NCBI GenBank assembly: GCA_013203905.1
Contig: JABMPC010000069.1
Span: forward strand, 1-42,045
Direction: 5' to 3'
Length of the DNA: 42,045 bases
From: Chlorobium sp.
Lineage (GTDB): Bacteria > Bacteroidota > Chlorobiia > Chlorobiales > Chlorobiaceae
The notes under the pieces are model-generated. The model was given only the letters and a program-made list of their open reading frames with translations. It searched no databases and had not been told where the DNA came from. Numbering within the stretch: the first letter of the stretch is position 1; every line of letters starts with the position of its first letter. Below, piece by piece: positions 17,263 to 25,200 of this stretch. The position numbers and the translations under genes were made by a program.

Positions 17263-18609
17263 TTAACCTTTTAGTTTTTGGGAGATTTTGGCCCTGAGCA
17301 GGATTGCCGAGAGATTCAGAAGCAGAACGATGCTGACAAGGGAAAGCACCATACCATACTGTACATGACGAATCTCACAGGCCATTTCATGTTCACTGGC
17401 AAGATTGTAGATATTCCAGGAAAGTGCCGGAGTTGGTGAAGAAAACACATCGGCTATTCCTATTGCCGAACCCACACTGACAGCTGCAGTGAAAATGATT
17501 GGCGCTGTTTCCCCCGCTGCACGGCCAAGACTGATAATGCCGCCGGTAATGATGCCGGGCAGTGCCGCCGGAAGAATCACCGTGGCGATGGTGTTCCATT
17601 TTGTTGAGCCAAGACCAAGGGAGGCCTCTTTGTAGGTTTTCGGCACCGAGAGTATGGCCTCTTCTGCAGCTCTGATGATGGTTGGCAGAATCATGATTGC
17701 AAGGGTCAGCGAACCTGCAAGCACGCTCTTCGATTCCGATACCTTCATGGTGTTGATGAAGAATGCCAGACCGAAAAGACCAAACACAATGCTTGGCACA
17801 CCCGCCAGCGTACTGTTGGCGCTTCGCAGAATGCTTGTAAAGAATCCCTCCTTTGCGTATTCAGTAAAGTAAACCGCAGCTATCACACCCAGAGGAAAGG
17901 CAAAGAGCATAGCCCCTATTGCAAGAAAAAATGTGCCCTGAATTTCAGGCCAGATGCCTCCAAAAATATGAGCGTCAAGCGAGCGGTCTGTAAAAAACCC
18001 CCAATAGACAGTAAACTCGGGCTGCATCATGTCAGCAAGATGCCTGTCCAGATATCCGAAAAGAGGGGCAAGCATGGTTCCCGCGAATGCTTCAGCTCGG
18101 GGAACATAAAAGGCTTTTGCCATAACCGTTGGATCGGAATAATCCCACTTTTTCTCATAGAGTATTTCGTGGAGTTTCTCCTCTGCCTTCTCCCAGCGGG
18201 TCTGGCCATACTGGAAGCGGGTCAGCATAGGTGTGGGATCTCCGGGAAGTGGACCCAGAAGAGATGACATAGCCGCACGCACCTGAGCATATTGTGAACG
18301 ATACCGGCTACTTGCCTCAAACGGCATACCCTCCATCTCAGCCTCAAAGTCGGAAAGCATACGGTAAGCCTCCCCGCGATATCTTTCAGCGGTTGCTGTC
18401 TGGGTCTCAATTGTTTTGGCATCCCCCCGTCCATACTCTTTATAGAGAATGGTGCGATGCTCTATAGTTCCCGTAAAGAAAACAGCACCAACGCCATTGT
18501 AGACAATCGGTGTCAAGACTGCAAGAAGTGCGAGTGCCATAACAACAATGGAACCCATCCCTACCGCGGTAAACGAGTTATCCAGTATTTTTCTTGTTCC
18601 AAGATTCAT
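17263..18609 (-). CDS. pstA: phosphate ABC transporter permease PstA, extended form
   Basis: The C-terminal half (about 220-445) is a standard PstA permease with MetI-type helices and an EAA loop (ETYKEASLGLGSTKW-like region near YKEASLGLG). A single N-terminal membrane helix (about 15-40) is separated from it by an extra soluble stretch of about 160-170 residues (45-210). That stretch is rich in charged and aromatic residues and should lie in the periplasm. E. coli PstA is near 296 residues; this protein has 448. The extension may contact PstS or the porin, but its role is unknown. It sits between pstC (69 nt away) and pstB (6 nt). Confidence 0.92.
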   Translation of the reverse strand: MNLGTRKILDNSFTAVGMGSIVVMALALLAVLTPIVYNGVGAVFFTGTIEHRTILYKEYGRGDAKTIETQTATAERYRGEAYRMLSDFEAEMEGMPFEASSRYRSQYAQVRAAMSSLLGPLPGDPTPMLTRFQYGQTRWEKAEEKLHEILYEKKWDYSDPTVMAKAFYVPRAEAFAGTMLAPLFGYLDRHLADMMQPEFTVYWGFFTDRSLDAHIFGGIWPEIQGTFFLAIGAMLFAFPLGVIAAVYFTEYAKEGFFTSILRSANSTLAGVPSIVFGLFGLAFFINTMKVSESKSVLAGSLTLAIMILPTIIRAAEEAILSVPKTYKEASLGLGSTKWNTIATVILPAALPGIITGGIISLGRAAGETAPIIFTAAVSVGSAIGIADVFSSPTPALSWNIYNLASEHEMACEIRHVQYGMVLSLVSIVLLLNLSAILLRAKISQKLKG

Positions 18610-18678
18610 GACATGCCGTTTAATAAAGTTGAATCAACTCTGGGATATATCTAACCAGTCCTGCAGGGGTAACAATAC

Positions 18679-19842
18679 TTACTGTCCCGAAAGAATCTTT
18701 CTCTGGCGGACGACAATGCGCTCACTCACAAGGTTGCTGAAAAAACTGATGACAAGAAGCAGAAGACCCATTGCAAAAAGCACATGGTAACGCGCCGAAC
18801 CTGTAACCTGATCAGCCTCACCCATATCACCGGCAATGGTTGCCGTCAGTGTACGGACTGCCTCAAGATAGTTGAACCAGGGATCGGGAATGTGCGAGGA
18901 GTTGCCGGATGCCATCCACACCACCATGGTTTCACCAAGAGCACGCATGATGCCGAGAATGACAGCCGCAAGAATTCCGCTGCTTGCCGCAGGCAGCACT
19001 GTTTTCAGAAGAGTTTCAGCCCGTGTTGCACCAAGCGCATAGCTGCCCTCGCGAAGTTCACGACCCACAGACTGTAAAGCATCTTCAGCCACACTGACAA
19101 TGGTGGGAAGTGCCATAAAACTGAGAATTATTGAAACATTCAGTGCATTGGTACCGGTAATAATCTCTATGGCGTTCAGCTTTGTACCAACCACATAGAG
19201 AACGAGAACTGCAAGGATGCCGAACAGGCTTTGGAGAAGCAACGCCATTTTCTTGCGGTTCTCCTCCTGCGCAAAACGGGCGGAAAGCAAATCAGCGGCC
19301 ACAATAACTGCGAGAAGAAGAAAGGGAGCAGCAAGTACCCACCAGGTCCACATCAGTAGCGGACCTCCGTTTGACTGAAGCAGCGGAGCAAGAATGACGA
19401 GTGCGAAGAAACCGAAAGCAACAGAAGGAATTGCAGCAAGCATCTCAATGACAGGCTTGGCATACTGCCTGACTGAAAAAGGAAGAATATCGCTGAGACA
19501 TACCGCTGCAGCTATACCCATAGGAACTGCAAGCAGCGCTGAACCAAGGGTAACCATGGCGCTTCCGTAAATGATAGCAAGAGCACCAAACTCACCGGGC
19601 TCACCTGCCGGATACCAGCCAGTGCTGGTAAAGAACTCGGTAAAACCGCGAAGCTGGAAATAAGGAATTGCGTCAACGGCAACAAAGTAGAATATGAAGA
19701 GGACGATAATGGCAACAAAAGAGGCAATGCCAAGCAGAAGGGCTTCACCGGCGTTTTTAGCCAGTTTCTGCATTTTGCGCTTTTGCGGGCTGACCACAAA
19801 CGCATTTGAGCGCTTGCCATCGCTCTTTACCTCTTCAGTCAT
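18679..19842 (-). CDS. pstC: phosphate ABC transporter permease PstC
   Basis: This 387-residue permease has the PstC hallmarks. The first helix (about 35-60) is followed by a periplasmic segment with FTSTGWYP, then the MetI core with IEMLAAIPSVAFGFFAL and the EAA loop LREGSYALGATRAETL. An additional segment near 190-235, charged (AQEENRKK) and then hydrophobic, adds roughly 50 residues to the core between the usual helices. It forms the membrane channel with PstA. The 161-nt region upstream carries a candidate Pho-type motif, so this gene may start its own transcript in addition to read-through from pstS2. Confidence 0.94.
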   Translation of the reverse strand: MTEEVKSDGKRSNAFVVSPQKRKMQKLAKNAGEALLLGIASFVAIIVLFIFYFVAVDAIPYFQLRGFTEFFTSTGWYPAGEPGEFGALAIIYGSAMVTLGSALLAVPMGIAAAVCLSDILPFSVRQYAKPVIEMLAAIPSVAFGFFALVILAPLLQSNGGPLLMWTWWVLAAPFLLLAVIVAADLLSARFAQEENRKKMALLLQSLFGILAVLVLYVVGTKLNAIEIITGTNALNVSIILSFMALPTIVSVAEDALQSVGRELREGSYALGATRAETLLKTVLPAASSGILAAVILGIMRALGETMVVWMASGNSSHIPDPWFNYLEAVRTLTATIAGDMGEADQVTGSARYHVLFAMGLLLLVISFFSNLVSERIVVRQRKILSGQ

Positions 19843-19924
19843 AACAGTGCAGTTGGGTTCCTGGGAGCTTTATTTTTGACGCTTCAAGTATAGACTCTTT
19901 GCCCCTCAAAAAAAAACCGGCAGT

Positions 19925-19939
19925 GTTACATCTTTGCAA
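19925..19939 (-). promoter_or_regulatory. candidate Pho-type operator upstream of pstC
   Basis: The plus-strand sequence follows GTTAnnnCTTTGyAA and is identical, at all fixed positions, to a site upstream of the porin gene. The flanking bases give heptamers TGTTACA and TGCAACA at an 11-nt period (19924 and 19935), as in PhoB-type direct repeats. It lies 83-97 nt before the pstC start. Binding is inferred, not shown. Confidence 0.45.
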
Positions 19940-20003
19940 CATGCGTTATACCAACCAATTGAAAGGCTGAAAGCCGCATTCCCTCAAGAATCCGAATAAA
20001 ACG

Positions 20004-20810
20004 CTACTGTGCGATGAAACCAAGTTCACCAACTATACGCATCCCTTCAGCCGTGCCTGCAAAATCGATAAACTGCTTCACCAATCCCGCGGGCTGGCCA
20101 TTGGTATACATATAAAGTGGACGGGATACAGGGTAACTGCCATTTCGTATGGCTGGGAGTGAGGGCCTCACACCGTTGACCGCAAGAACTTTCACAGAAC
20201 CATCAACAAATCCCAGGCCAAGAAACCCTATGGCCCCAGGTGTTGAAGAGACCCGGTTTTTCACCGCCCCGTTGCTGGCGTGTGTTTCCGCACTGCGGGT
20301 AATCCGAACACCTTTGCCCATCACAAGCTCACCGAACGAGCCCTGCGTTCCGCTGTTCGACTCACGCTGGACAAGAACAATCCGTACATTGGGACCCCCT
20401 ACCCCAGCCCAGCTGGTGATACGCCCCTCATAGATGGCTGCAATCTGAGCTCTGGTCAGGCTGGCAACCGGATTGGATGGATGCACCACAATGGCAATGC
20501 CGTCAAGAGCAATGGTATGCGCTATGGGGTTGACCCCTTTTGTTGCCGCAGCGGAAATCTCCCGACTTTTCATAGCTCTCGACATTGCGGCAATATCACA
20601 GGTGCCGTTGATGAGGCTTTTGACTCCGTTGCCACTACCCGATTCGCTGACTGTAACCCCTACACCGTAACGGTTTTTGAAATACGCAGCAAAAGACTTT
20701 GCAATAGGACCAACCGTTGTTGACCCGTCTATGACAACTCCCCCACCTACAGCACCCGCATCCACCGATGCAAAGAGAAGAACGGTCAACAGCAGCAGAA
20801 TCCTTTTCAT
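20004..20810 (-). CDS. pstS: phosphate-binding protein PstS, second copy
   Basis: A signal peptide (residues 1-20, KRILLLLTVLLFASVDAGA) precedes a periplasmic binding protein. The phosphate-binding loops are DGSTTVGPIA, SGSGNG and RESNSGTQG. It is about two-thirds identical by eye to the copy just upstream, so the two are tandem duplicates. ATG at 20810 is preferred over ATG at 20816 because GGAG lies six nt before it and directly touches the other. A strong terminator separates it from pstS1. It lies 161 nt before pstC. It delivers phosphate to PstCAB, and the two copies may differ in affinity or expression. Confidence 0.93.
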   Translation of the reverse strand: MKRILLLLTVLLFASVDAGAVGGGVVIDGSTTVGPIAKSFAAYFKNRYGVGVTVSESGSGNGVKSLINGTCDIAAMSRAMKSREISAAATKGVNPIAHTIALDGIAIVVHPSNPVASLTRAQIAAIYEGRITSWAGVGGPNVRIVLVQRESNSGTQGSFGELVMGKGVRITRSAETHASNGAVKNRVSSTPGAIGFLGLGFVDGSVKVLAVNGVRPSLPAIRNGSYPVSRPLYMYTNGQPAGLVKQFIDFAGTAEGMRIVGELGFIAQ

Positions 20811-20856
20811 CAACATCTCCGGTTCATTTGGTAAAATTCATGAACTTGAAGATAGC

Positions 20857-20896
20857 AAAAAAAAAAGCCGCACTCCTCACAATGAGGAGTGCGGCT
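20857..20896 (-). terminator. strong rho-independent terminator between pstS1 and pstS2
   Basis: A perfect 14-bp stem (20866-20879 with 20883-20896) and 3-nt loop are followed on the minus strand by ten T residues. It starts 34 nt past the pstS1 stop and 47 nt before the pstS2 start, so it should limit read-through into the rest of the locus. Confidence 0.95.
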
Positions 20897-20930
20897 GAAT
20901 GCAGAACACTCTACTGAAAGGGCGAAGAGC

Positions 20931-21746
20931 TTACTTGTTCACAAACCCAAGCTCACTGATCATGCGCATGCCGTCAGATGTTTTGTTCAGGTCGATGAAC
21001 TGCTTCACAACACCGGTCGGCTGGCCGTTGGTGTACATGAAAAGCGGACGGGAGATCGGGTAAGTGCCGTTCTTGACCGTCTCGGCGCTAGGCGCAACAC
21101 CATCAACAAGAAGAGGCTTCACAGAGCTGTCAACAAAACCGAGGCCAATGAAACCTATTGCGGCAGGTGTGGTTGAAACACGGTTCTTGACCGCACCGTT
21201 GCTGGCCTGTGATTCAGCTCTCTTGGAGATAGGGTACTCTTTGCCCATAACGAGCGACTTGAAAGTATCCTGGGTGCCGCTGTTAGACTCACGCTGGATT
21301 TTAACAATCTGGGCGTTCGGGCCGCCAACCTTGCTCCAGTTGGTGATTTTTCCGGAATAGATGTCGCGAATCTGTGCTATGCTCAGAGCTGTAACGCGGT
21401 TGCCGGGATTGACAACAACTGCAAGACCATCAAGAGCGACGATATGCTCTACCGGGTTCACACCCTTGGCTTTTGCAGCAGCGACCTCTTTATCTTTCAT
21501 CGCGCGAGACATGTTAGCGATGTCGCAGGTGCCGTTAATGATGCTCTTGGCACCATTGCCGGACCCAGACTCACTGACGGTCACTTCCGTGCCGGTGGTT
21601 TTCTGGAAGTAGGCTGCAAACGATTTTGCTATCGGGCCTACGGTGGTGGAGCCGTCCATGACGATTTTTCCGGCAGCAGAAGCATCGCCGGAAGCCATCA
21701 CGCCGAGCACAGCTGCACCCATGAGGAATTTGCTGAAAAGTTTCAT
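20931..21746 (-). CDS. pstS: phosphate-binding protein PstS, first copy
   Basis: This 271-residue exported protein has a signal peptide (about 1-25, ending ASGDASAAG). The phosphate loops are DGSTTVGPIA, SGSGNG and RESNSGTQD. It is followed by the strong terminator, so it forms its own short transcript, separate from the permease genes. This fits the usual need for excess binding protein. The closest relative in the window is the next gene, a tandem copy. A 200-nt region with a porin terminator lies upstream, and no Pho-type motif was recognised there. Confidence 0.95.
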   Translation of the reverse strand: MKLFSKFLMGAAVLGVMASGDASAAGKIVMDGSTTVGPIAKSFAAYFQKTTGTEVTVSESGSGNGAKSIINGTCDIANMSRAMKDKEVAAAKAKGVNPVEHIVALDGLAVVVNPGNRVTALSIAQIRDIYSGKITNWSKVGGPNAQIVKIQRESNSGTQDTFKSLVMGKEYPISKRAESQASNGAVKNRVSTTPAAIGFIGLGFVDSSVKPLLVDGVAPSAETVKNGTYPISRPLFMYTNGQPTGVVKQFIDLNKTSDGMRMISELGFVNK

Positions 21747-21842
21747 GATAGAGTGATTTGTTTTTGAGTTGATTTGCGAAACGAGAGAAAAAGAAACGGA
21801 ATTGCGTTCATGTGCGGATCAGGGCGGAGAGGAAGGCTTTTT

Positions 21843-21880
21843 AAAAAAGGCTGCCCTGCCGGAGAAGCAGGAGCAGCCTT
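21843..21880 (-). terminator. rho-independent terminator of the porin gene
   Basis: A 13-bp stem with a one-base bulge (21847-21859 with 21867-21880) and a 7-nt loop is followed on the minus strand by a T6 run. It begins 66 nt past the porin stop. Confidence 0.88.
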
Positions 21881-21945
21881 GCAGGCCAACCACACAACCT
21901 GACGAAGAAAGAACAGCACACACGAAAGAACAACACACAACTGGT

Positions 21946-23067
21946 TTAGAACTTCACGACTGCATCAAGCTGAAGGAGGTGGCCGCGGAAATCCACTTTA
22001 TCGGCCGGCTCATCAACGAACTCGGTGTTGAAGTAGGTCACGCCGAGAGTCATGTTCTGAATGAGGGCATACTTGGCTCCCATCTTCCAGCCCTGAACAT
22101 TGGTTCCCGAACCGGTGAGGTCACCACGATCACTATCAGTCAGCTCCGGATTGACAGAGCTCTTCTCGAGATGAACATACTCTACCGATCCCTCTACCTG
22201 ACCCGGCTTTTTTGCCTTGCCCAGCTTTACACCAACGAGATAGGCGTTGGTTGCAGCATCATCGAGACCAGAATGAGTGGAGGTGTCAGCAATGTTCTTG
22301 GCATACTGGCCATACACCTTCCAGGGAAGCGAAGAGACCTTGCCGCTCACATTACCGAATACCTCGATAAGATCGTAGTCAACATCGCTGGTATAGTAAT
22401 CATGGGAACCATCACCCAGGCGGGCGTAGTCGTAGTAGCTGGCACCAATCTGGTATCCGAGATCGCTAACCGTACCTTTATAGGAGGCCTGAGCCGCAAA
22501 AATATAAGGGGCCTCTCCTTCATAGTCGCCACTGTATGATGCTTCATCCAGGAGATAGTAACCGACATTTGCGCAGAGACCGCTCTTTTCCTTGCCCTTT
22601 GCATCTTTACCGTACTGCACGGTGATACCCTCAAGGGTCACATCGCCATCCCAGATCAGATCATCCATAACCGTCAGGGTCGACTTGGAGTAACGCTTAC
22701 CAAGAATAAAGTTGACATCGCCGTCCAGGAACATCGGATGATAGTCAATATAGGCCTCGTTCAGGTTGATGGCATCGGTATTGAAGTTGTCGCCAAGGGT
22801 CTCATTGCGGGATACCGGGTCATCAGTATTACCGGTTGCAAGACCGAATCCCGCGGAGAGCTCTTCGTTAATCCACATATCAGCTCCAAAACGGACGCGA
22901 ATACGGTGGCGGTCTTTGCTGTTATCCTCCACATCATCCTGATCTGCTTTCAGCTGGCTCTGGTAACGATAACGGATATCGCCTTTCCAGTTCCAGTCGA
23001 TGGCCTGTGCGTTGCTCGAGAAACCGAGAACAGCCGCAAGACCGATTACCATTGCTGTTTTTTTCAT
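21946..23067 (-). CDS. putative outer-membrane porin of the pst locus
   Basis: Residues 1-22 form a signal peptide (MKKTAMVIGLAAVLGFSSNA, then QA). The rest shows alternating amphipathic strands with many Tyr, Asp and Gly residues. The last strand ends in aromatic F (LLQLDAVVKF), the classic outer-membrane insertion signal. At 373 residues it fits a 14-18 strand porin. ATG at 23067 is chosen because the 25 codons before it would disrupt the signal peptide; no Shine-Dalgarno is evident. It heads the phosphate locus and carries a Pho-type motif upstream, so it is a candidate phosphate-selective channel. Sequence alone does not show substrate preference. Confidence 0.82.
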   Translation of the reverse strand: MKKTAMVIGLAAVLGFSSNAQAIDWNWKGDIRYRYQSQLKADQDDVEDNSKDRHRIRVRFGADMWINEELSAGFGLATGNTDDPVSRNETLGDNFNTDAINLNEAYIDYHPMFLDGDVNFILGKRYSKSTLTVMDDLIWDGDVTLEGITVQYGKDAKGKEKSGLCANVGYYLLDEASYSGDYEGEAPYIFAAQASYKGTVSDLGYQIGASYYDYARLGDGSHDYYTSDVDYDLIEVFGNVSGKVSSLPWKVYGQYAKNIADTSTHSGLDDAATNAYLVGVKLGKAKKPGQVEGSVEYVHLEKSSVNPELTDSDRGDLTGSGTNVQGWKMGAKYALIQNMTLGVTYFNTEFVDEPADKVDFRGHLLQLDAVVKF

Positions 23068-23165
23068 GATTAAGGTTTGGTTGGTTTGTGTAATGTGTCC
23101 ATGAAAAACGGGATGAAACCATTTCAAGCCGTAGTATTTCATGCGGAGATAATCTAAAGCCCGAG

Positions 23166-23194
23166 TGTTACGGGATCGTTAAGGCTTTGTAAAG
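23166..23194 (-). promoter_or_regulatory. candidate Pho box upstream of the porin
   Basis: Three heptamers, TGTTACG, CGTTAAG and TGTAAAG, start at 23166, 23177 and 23188 with exact 11-nt spacing. This is the layout expected for PhoB-family direct repeats. The last two contain the GTTAnnnCTTTGyAA pattern shared with the pstC upstream site. The box lies about 100-127 nt before the porin ATG. Confidence 0.5.
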
Positions 23195-23212
23195 AGATTG
23201 AAAACATGGAAT

Positions 23213-23473
23213 TCAAGGTTTGATATTGGTAATGACCACCGCTCCATGAAACCTCCTGTCGGGGAACAGCACTCTGCCTTTTTCGTTGATGACAACATGG
23301 GGGTAGCCGGAGCTGTCGAGAAGCGCGAGCAAGCGGGCAAGATCCTTTTTCCCCGATGGCTTGATGATGATGTCTGCCAGTGCGTCGACCTTCTTTACAT
23401 TGTGCTTGGCAAGCTCCTCCTTCAGGAAAAACCCCCCCTTAACCTCAGCTTTCAGTTCTTCAATCTTCAGCAT
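23213..23473 (-). CDS. 86-residue conserved-looking protein, half FAD-fold resemblance
   Basis: The start at 23473 has GGGAGGTG with proper spacing, which rejects the longer upstream reading. The sequence is soluble and Lys-rich at the N-terminus, followed by a helix (KKDLARLLALLDSSG) and two strands (PHVVINEKGRVLF, GAVVITNI). This resembles the first beta-alpha-beta unit of PCMH-type FAD-binding domains, but the Gly-rich RGxGT loop is replaced by INEKGRV, so flavin binding is doubtful. It is downstream of the GNAT gene on the same strand, about 93 nt away. I do not recognise a named family. Confidence 0.65.
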   Translation of the reverse strand: MLKIEELKAEVKGGFFLKEELAKHNVKKVDALADIIIKPSGKKDLARLLALLDSSGYPHVVINEKGRVLFPDRRFHGAVVITNIKP

Positions 23474-23566
23474 GGCACACCTCCCTGTCAACTCGTTTGT
23501 TTTCCAAAAGGGGGAAAACCAGCCACCCGGACAATCCACACAGAATCTTTGTACAACAATCCTGCC

Positions 23567-24241
23567 TTATGTTCCCGATACACTCCTCCCCCGTCTCAAG
23601 GCCGCCTGACGCTCTCGTAACACAGTTCGTATGCCTTCAGTCAGCTCCATATAGATTCTGCTACGGCTGTTTTTAACGCGCCTGTAAAGCTTCAGAATGT
23701 CGAGCGTGAGAATAATGCGTGTGGAGCTGCAGTTCAGGTCGCCAAACAAATGCTTCCCTACAACCTCAAATCCCAGCACGCGGGTATGGAAGTTGAAGGG
23801 TGAATTGGCCTCCCCTTCAAACACATCGGTAATGAAATGGGTGAAGTCGCGCTCAACCACCTCGGCGGTTGCCGAACGCATGAGACGCAGGGCAACACGG
23901 GGGTTGCGGCGGTACTCACCCAGAATCATGAACCGTCCTATCTCTACATATCGGCCAGCATTGCGGAGTTTCTCCATGTCGACGCCCGGCTCAAACGACA
24001 CCCCGTACCCTTTGGGAAGCTCAAGCGAAGGGTCATAGAGGAGCCTGATGATGCCAGCTGGCCGTCCGTTGACCTCCGCCAGAAACCACGACACCCTGCC
24101 GCTGTTTTCAACGCCTTCCGGCATCTGCTCATCCACCTTTGAAATCCAGTTCTTCTCCTTGCGGAACACCTGCTCGATGACCTCCAGCGCACGAAGCCGG
24201 TCGGCCGCGCTCTCAATCTTTCTGACGGTTACAGCTGACAT
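23567..24241 (-). CDS. GNAT-fold acyltransferase, possibly N-acyl amino acid synthase-like
   Basis: This 224-residue protein fits the acyltransferase group related to autoinducer synthases, FeeM and OlsB. It has a central strand with WFLAEVNGRPAGIIRLLYDP, the conserved YVEIGRFMIL motif, an RNPRVALRLMRSA helix, and the FHTRVLGFEVVG loop. Such enzymes transfer an acyl chain, often from acyl-ACP, to an amino acid or lactone precursor. The C-terminal tail is strongly basic. Its start overlaps the stop of the PlsC-like gene by 13 nt, so the two are translationally coupled. An ornithine-lipid-like or N-acyl amino acid pathway is the best guess, not established. Confidence 0.65.
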   Translation of the reverse strand: MSAVTVRKIESAADRLRALEVIEQVFRKEKNWISKVDEQMPEGVENSGRVSWFLAEVNGRPAGIIRLLYDPSLELPKGYGVSFEPGVDMEKLRNAGRYVEIGRFMILGEYRRNPRVALRLMRSATAEVVERDFTHFITDVFEGEANSPFNFHTRVLGFEVVGKHLFGDLNCSSTRIILTLDILKLYRRVKNSRSRIYMELTEGIRTVLRERQAALRRGRSVSGT

Positions 24242-25032
24242 AGCTTTTCGCGGGTTTGTGGTTGATGATGTGCGGTTGCTGCAAATTCCTCTACAGGTCG
24301 ATACCCCTTGCCGGAAAGGTCCGAAAGACGACTCATGACAGTATGGGTCACCTTCATTGCCAGCCGGTTCCTCTGCTGCGCTTCTTCACAACCCTTTCCC
24401 GTGAGGCTGCGGTACTCTTCCGAGTAGCCGCTGAAGTCCATGGGGTTGCCGATGCGGATGATGGTTCGTCCGAATACGGGTATTCTCCCTTTCTCTCTTC
24501 GCAGCGGAAAGTCTATGCCTACGGGAATGACCTCTACACCACTTTCAAGCGCTATATGCCCAATGCCACTTCGGGCCCGACTTAGGGTATCGGGGTTTCG
24601 ATTCCTCTTTCCTTCAGGGAAAATGCCTATGCTGCGACCGGCAGCTATTTTGCGGCAACATCGCTGTGCGGTATTCTCTGCTGTACGAACCGGCCGTGAA
24701 GACTCAATCCACCGGATGGGAGATCGCTTGGTATAGACATAGACCGGCTCAATCATATCCATTATGCTACCCAGCACCGGCAACCTGCCATACATCCAGT
24801 CTATGACGAAGCTGATGGTATGGCCCCCGAGATGGTAGATGAAAAAGATGGGCACCATCAACGCCTCGGCGGAGTTGTTGTGGTTGAATGCGAAAATGAA
24901 CGGATCTTTGGTGGCGGGCAGATGCTCCAGCCCTTCAGCACGGGTAAGGAGAAAGTTGGGGAGCATGAGAAATCTCACCAGAAGCGACCAAACCGGCGAA
25001 AGATGTGGAAGTGGTTTGAACAGCTGCTTCAT
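24229..25032 (-). CDS. PlsC-like lysophospholipid acyltransferase with HX4E motif
   Basis: This 267-residue membrane-associated acyltransferase has the PlsC layout. Motif I is NHNNSAEA with H51, but the usual Asp is replaced by Glu (E56). Motif III is FPEGKR (138-143), and the later VIPVGI strand is present. Family enzymes esterify the second position of a lysolipid with an acyl group. The gene directly overlaps the GNAT gene, which suggests a two-step acylation (amide then ester), as in ornithine lipid synthesis by OlsB and OlsA. Whether the Glu keeps activity is unknown. Confidence 0.75.
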   Translation of the reverse strand: MKQLFKPLPHLSPVWSLLVRFLMLPNFLLTRAEGLEHLPATKDPFIFAFNHNNSAEALMVPIFFIYHLGGHTISFVIDWMYGRLPVLGSIMDMIEPVYVYTKRSPIRWIESSRPVRTAENTAQRCCRKIAAGRSIGIFPEGKRNRNPDTLSRARSGIGHIALESGVEVIPVGIDFPLRREKGRIPVFGRTIIRIGNPMDFSGYSEEYRSLTGKGCEEAQQRNRLAMKVTHTVMSRLSDLSGKGYRPVEEFAATAHHQPQTREKLCQL

Positions 25033-25200
25033 TGCAAAGGGGCTCCTGGCTGGTTTTTTTTCAGGCTACAATCCTAAAAAAACAAACCAGTGTTGCCAAT
25101 GAGTTACGGAGGTGCAACAACTCTGCAAATTAACGAGGCGCTCTGGCTCATGCGGGGAGAAAAGAATCGAGATGGGCTTTCATTTTGAAGAGAACGATGA

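Noticed and set aside
23499-23519. 7-bp hairpin (GTTTTCC / GGAAAAC) downstream of the GNAT gene
   Set aside because: Weak AT stem with no T-tract on the minus strand. It could be chance.
25099-25188. 29-codon plus-strand ORF between the PlsC-like and methyltransferase genes
   Set aside because: It opens with ATG and reads plausibly, but it has no ribosome-binding site in the right place and no recognisable domain, and it is very short.
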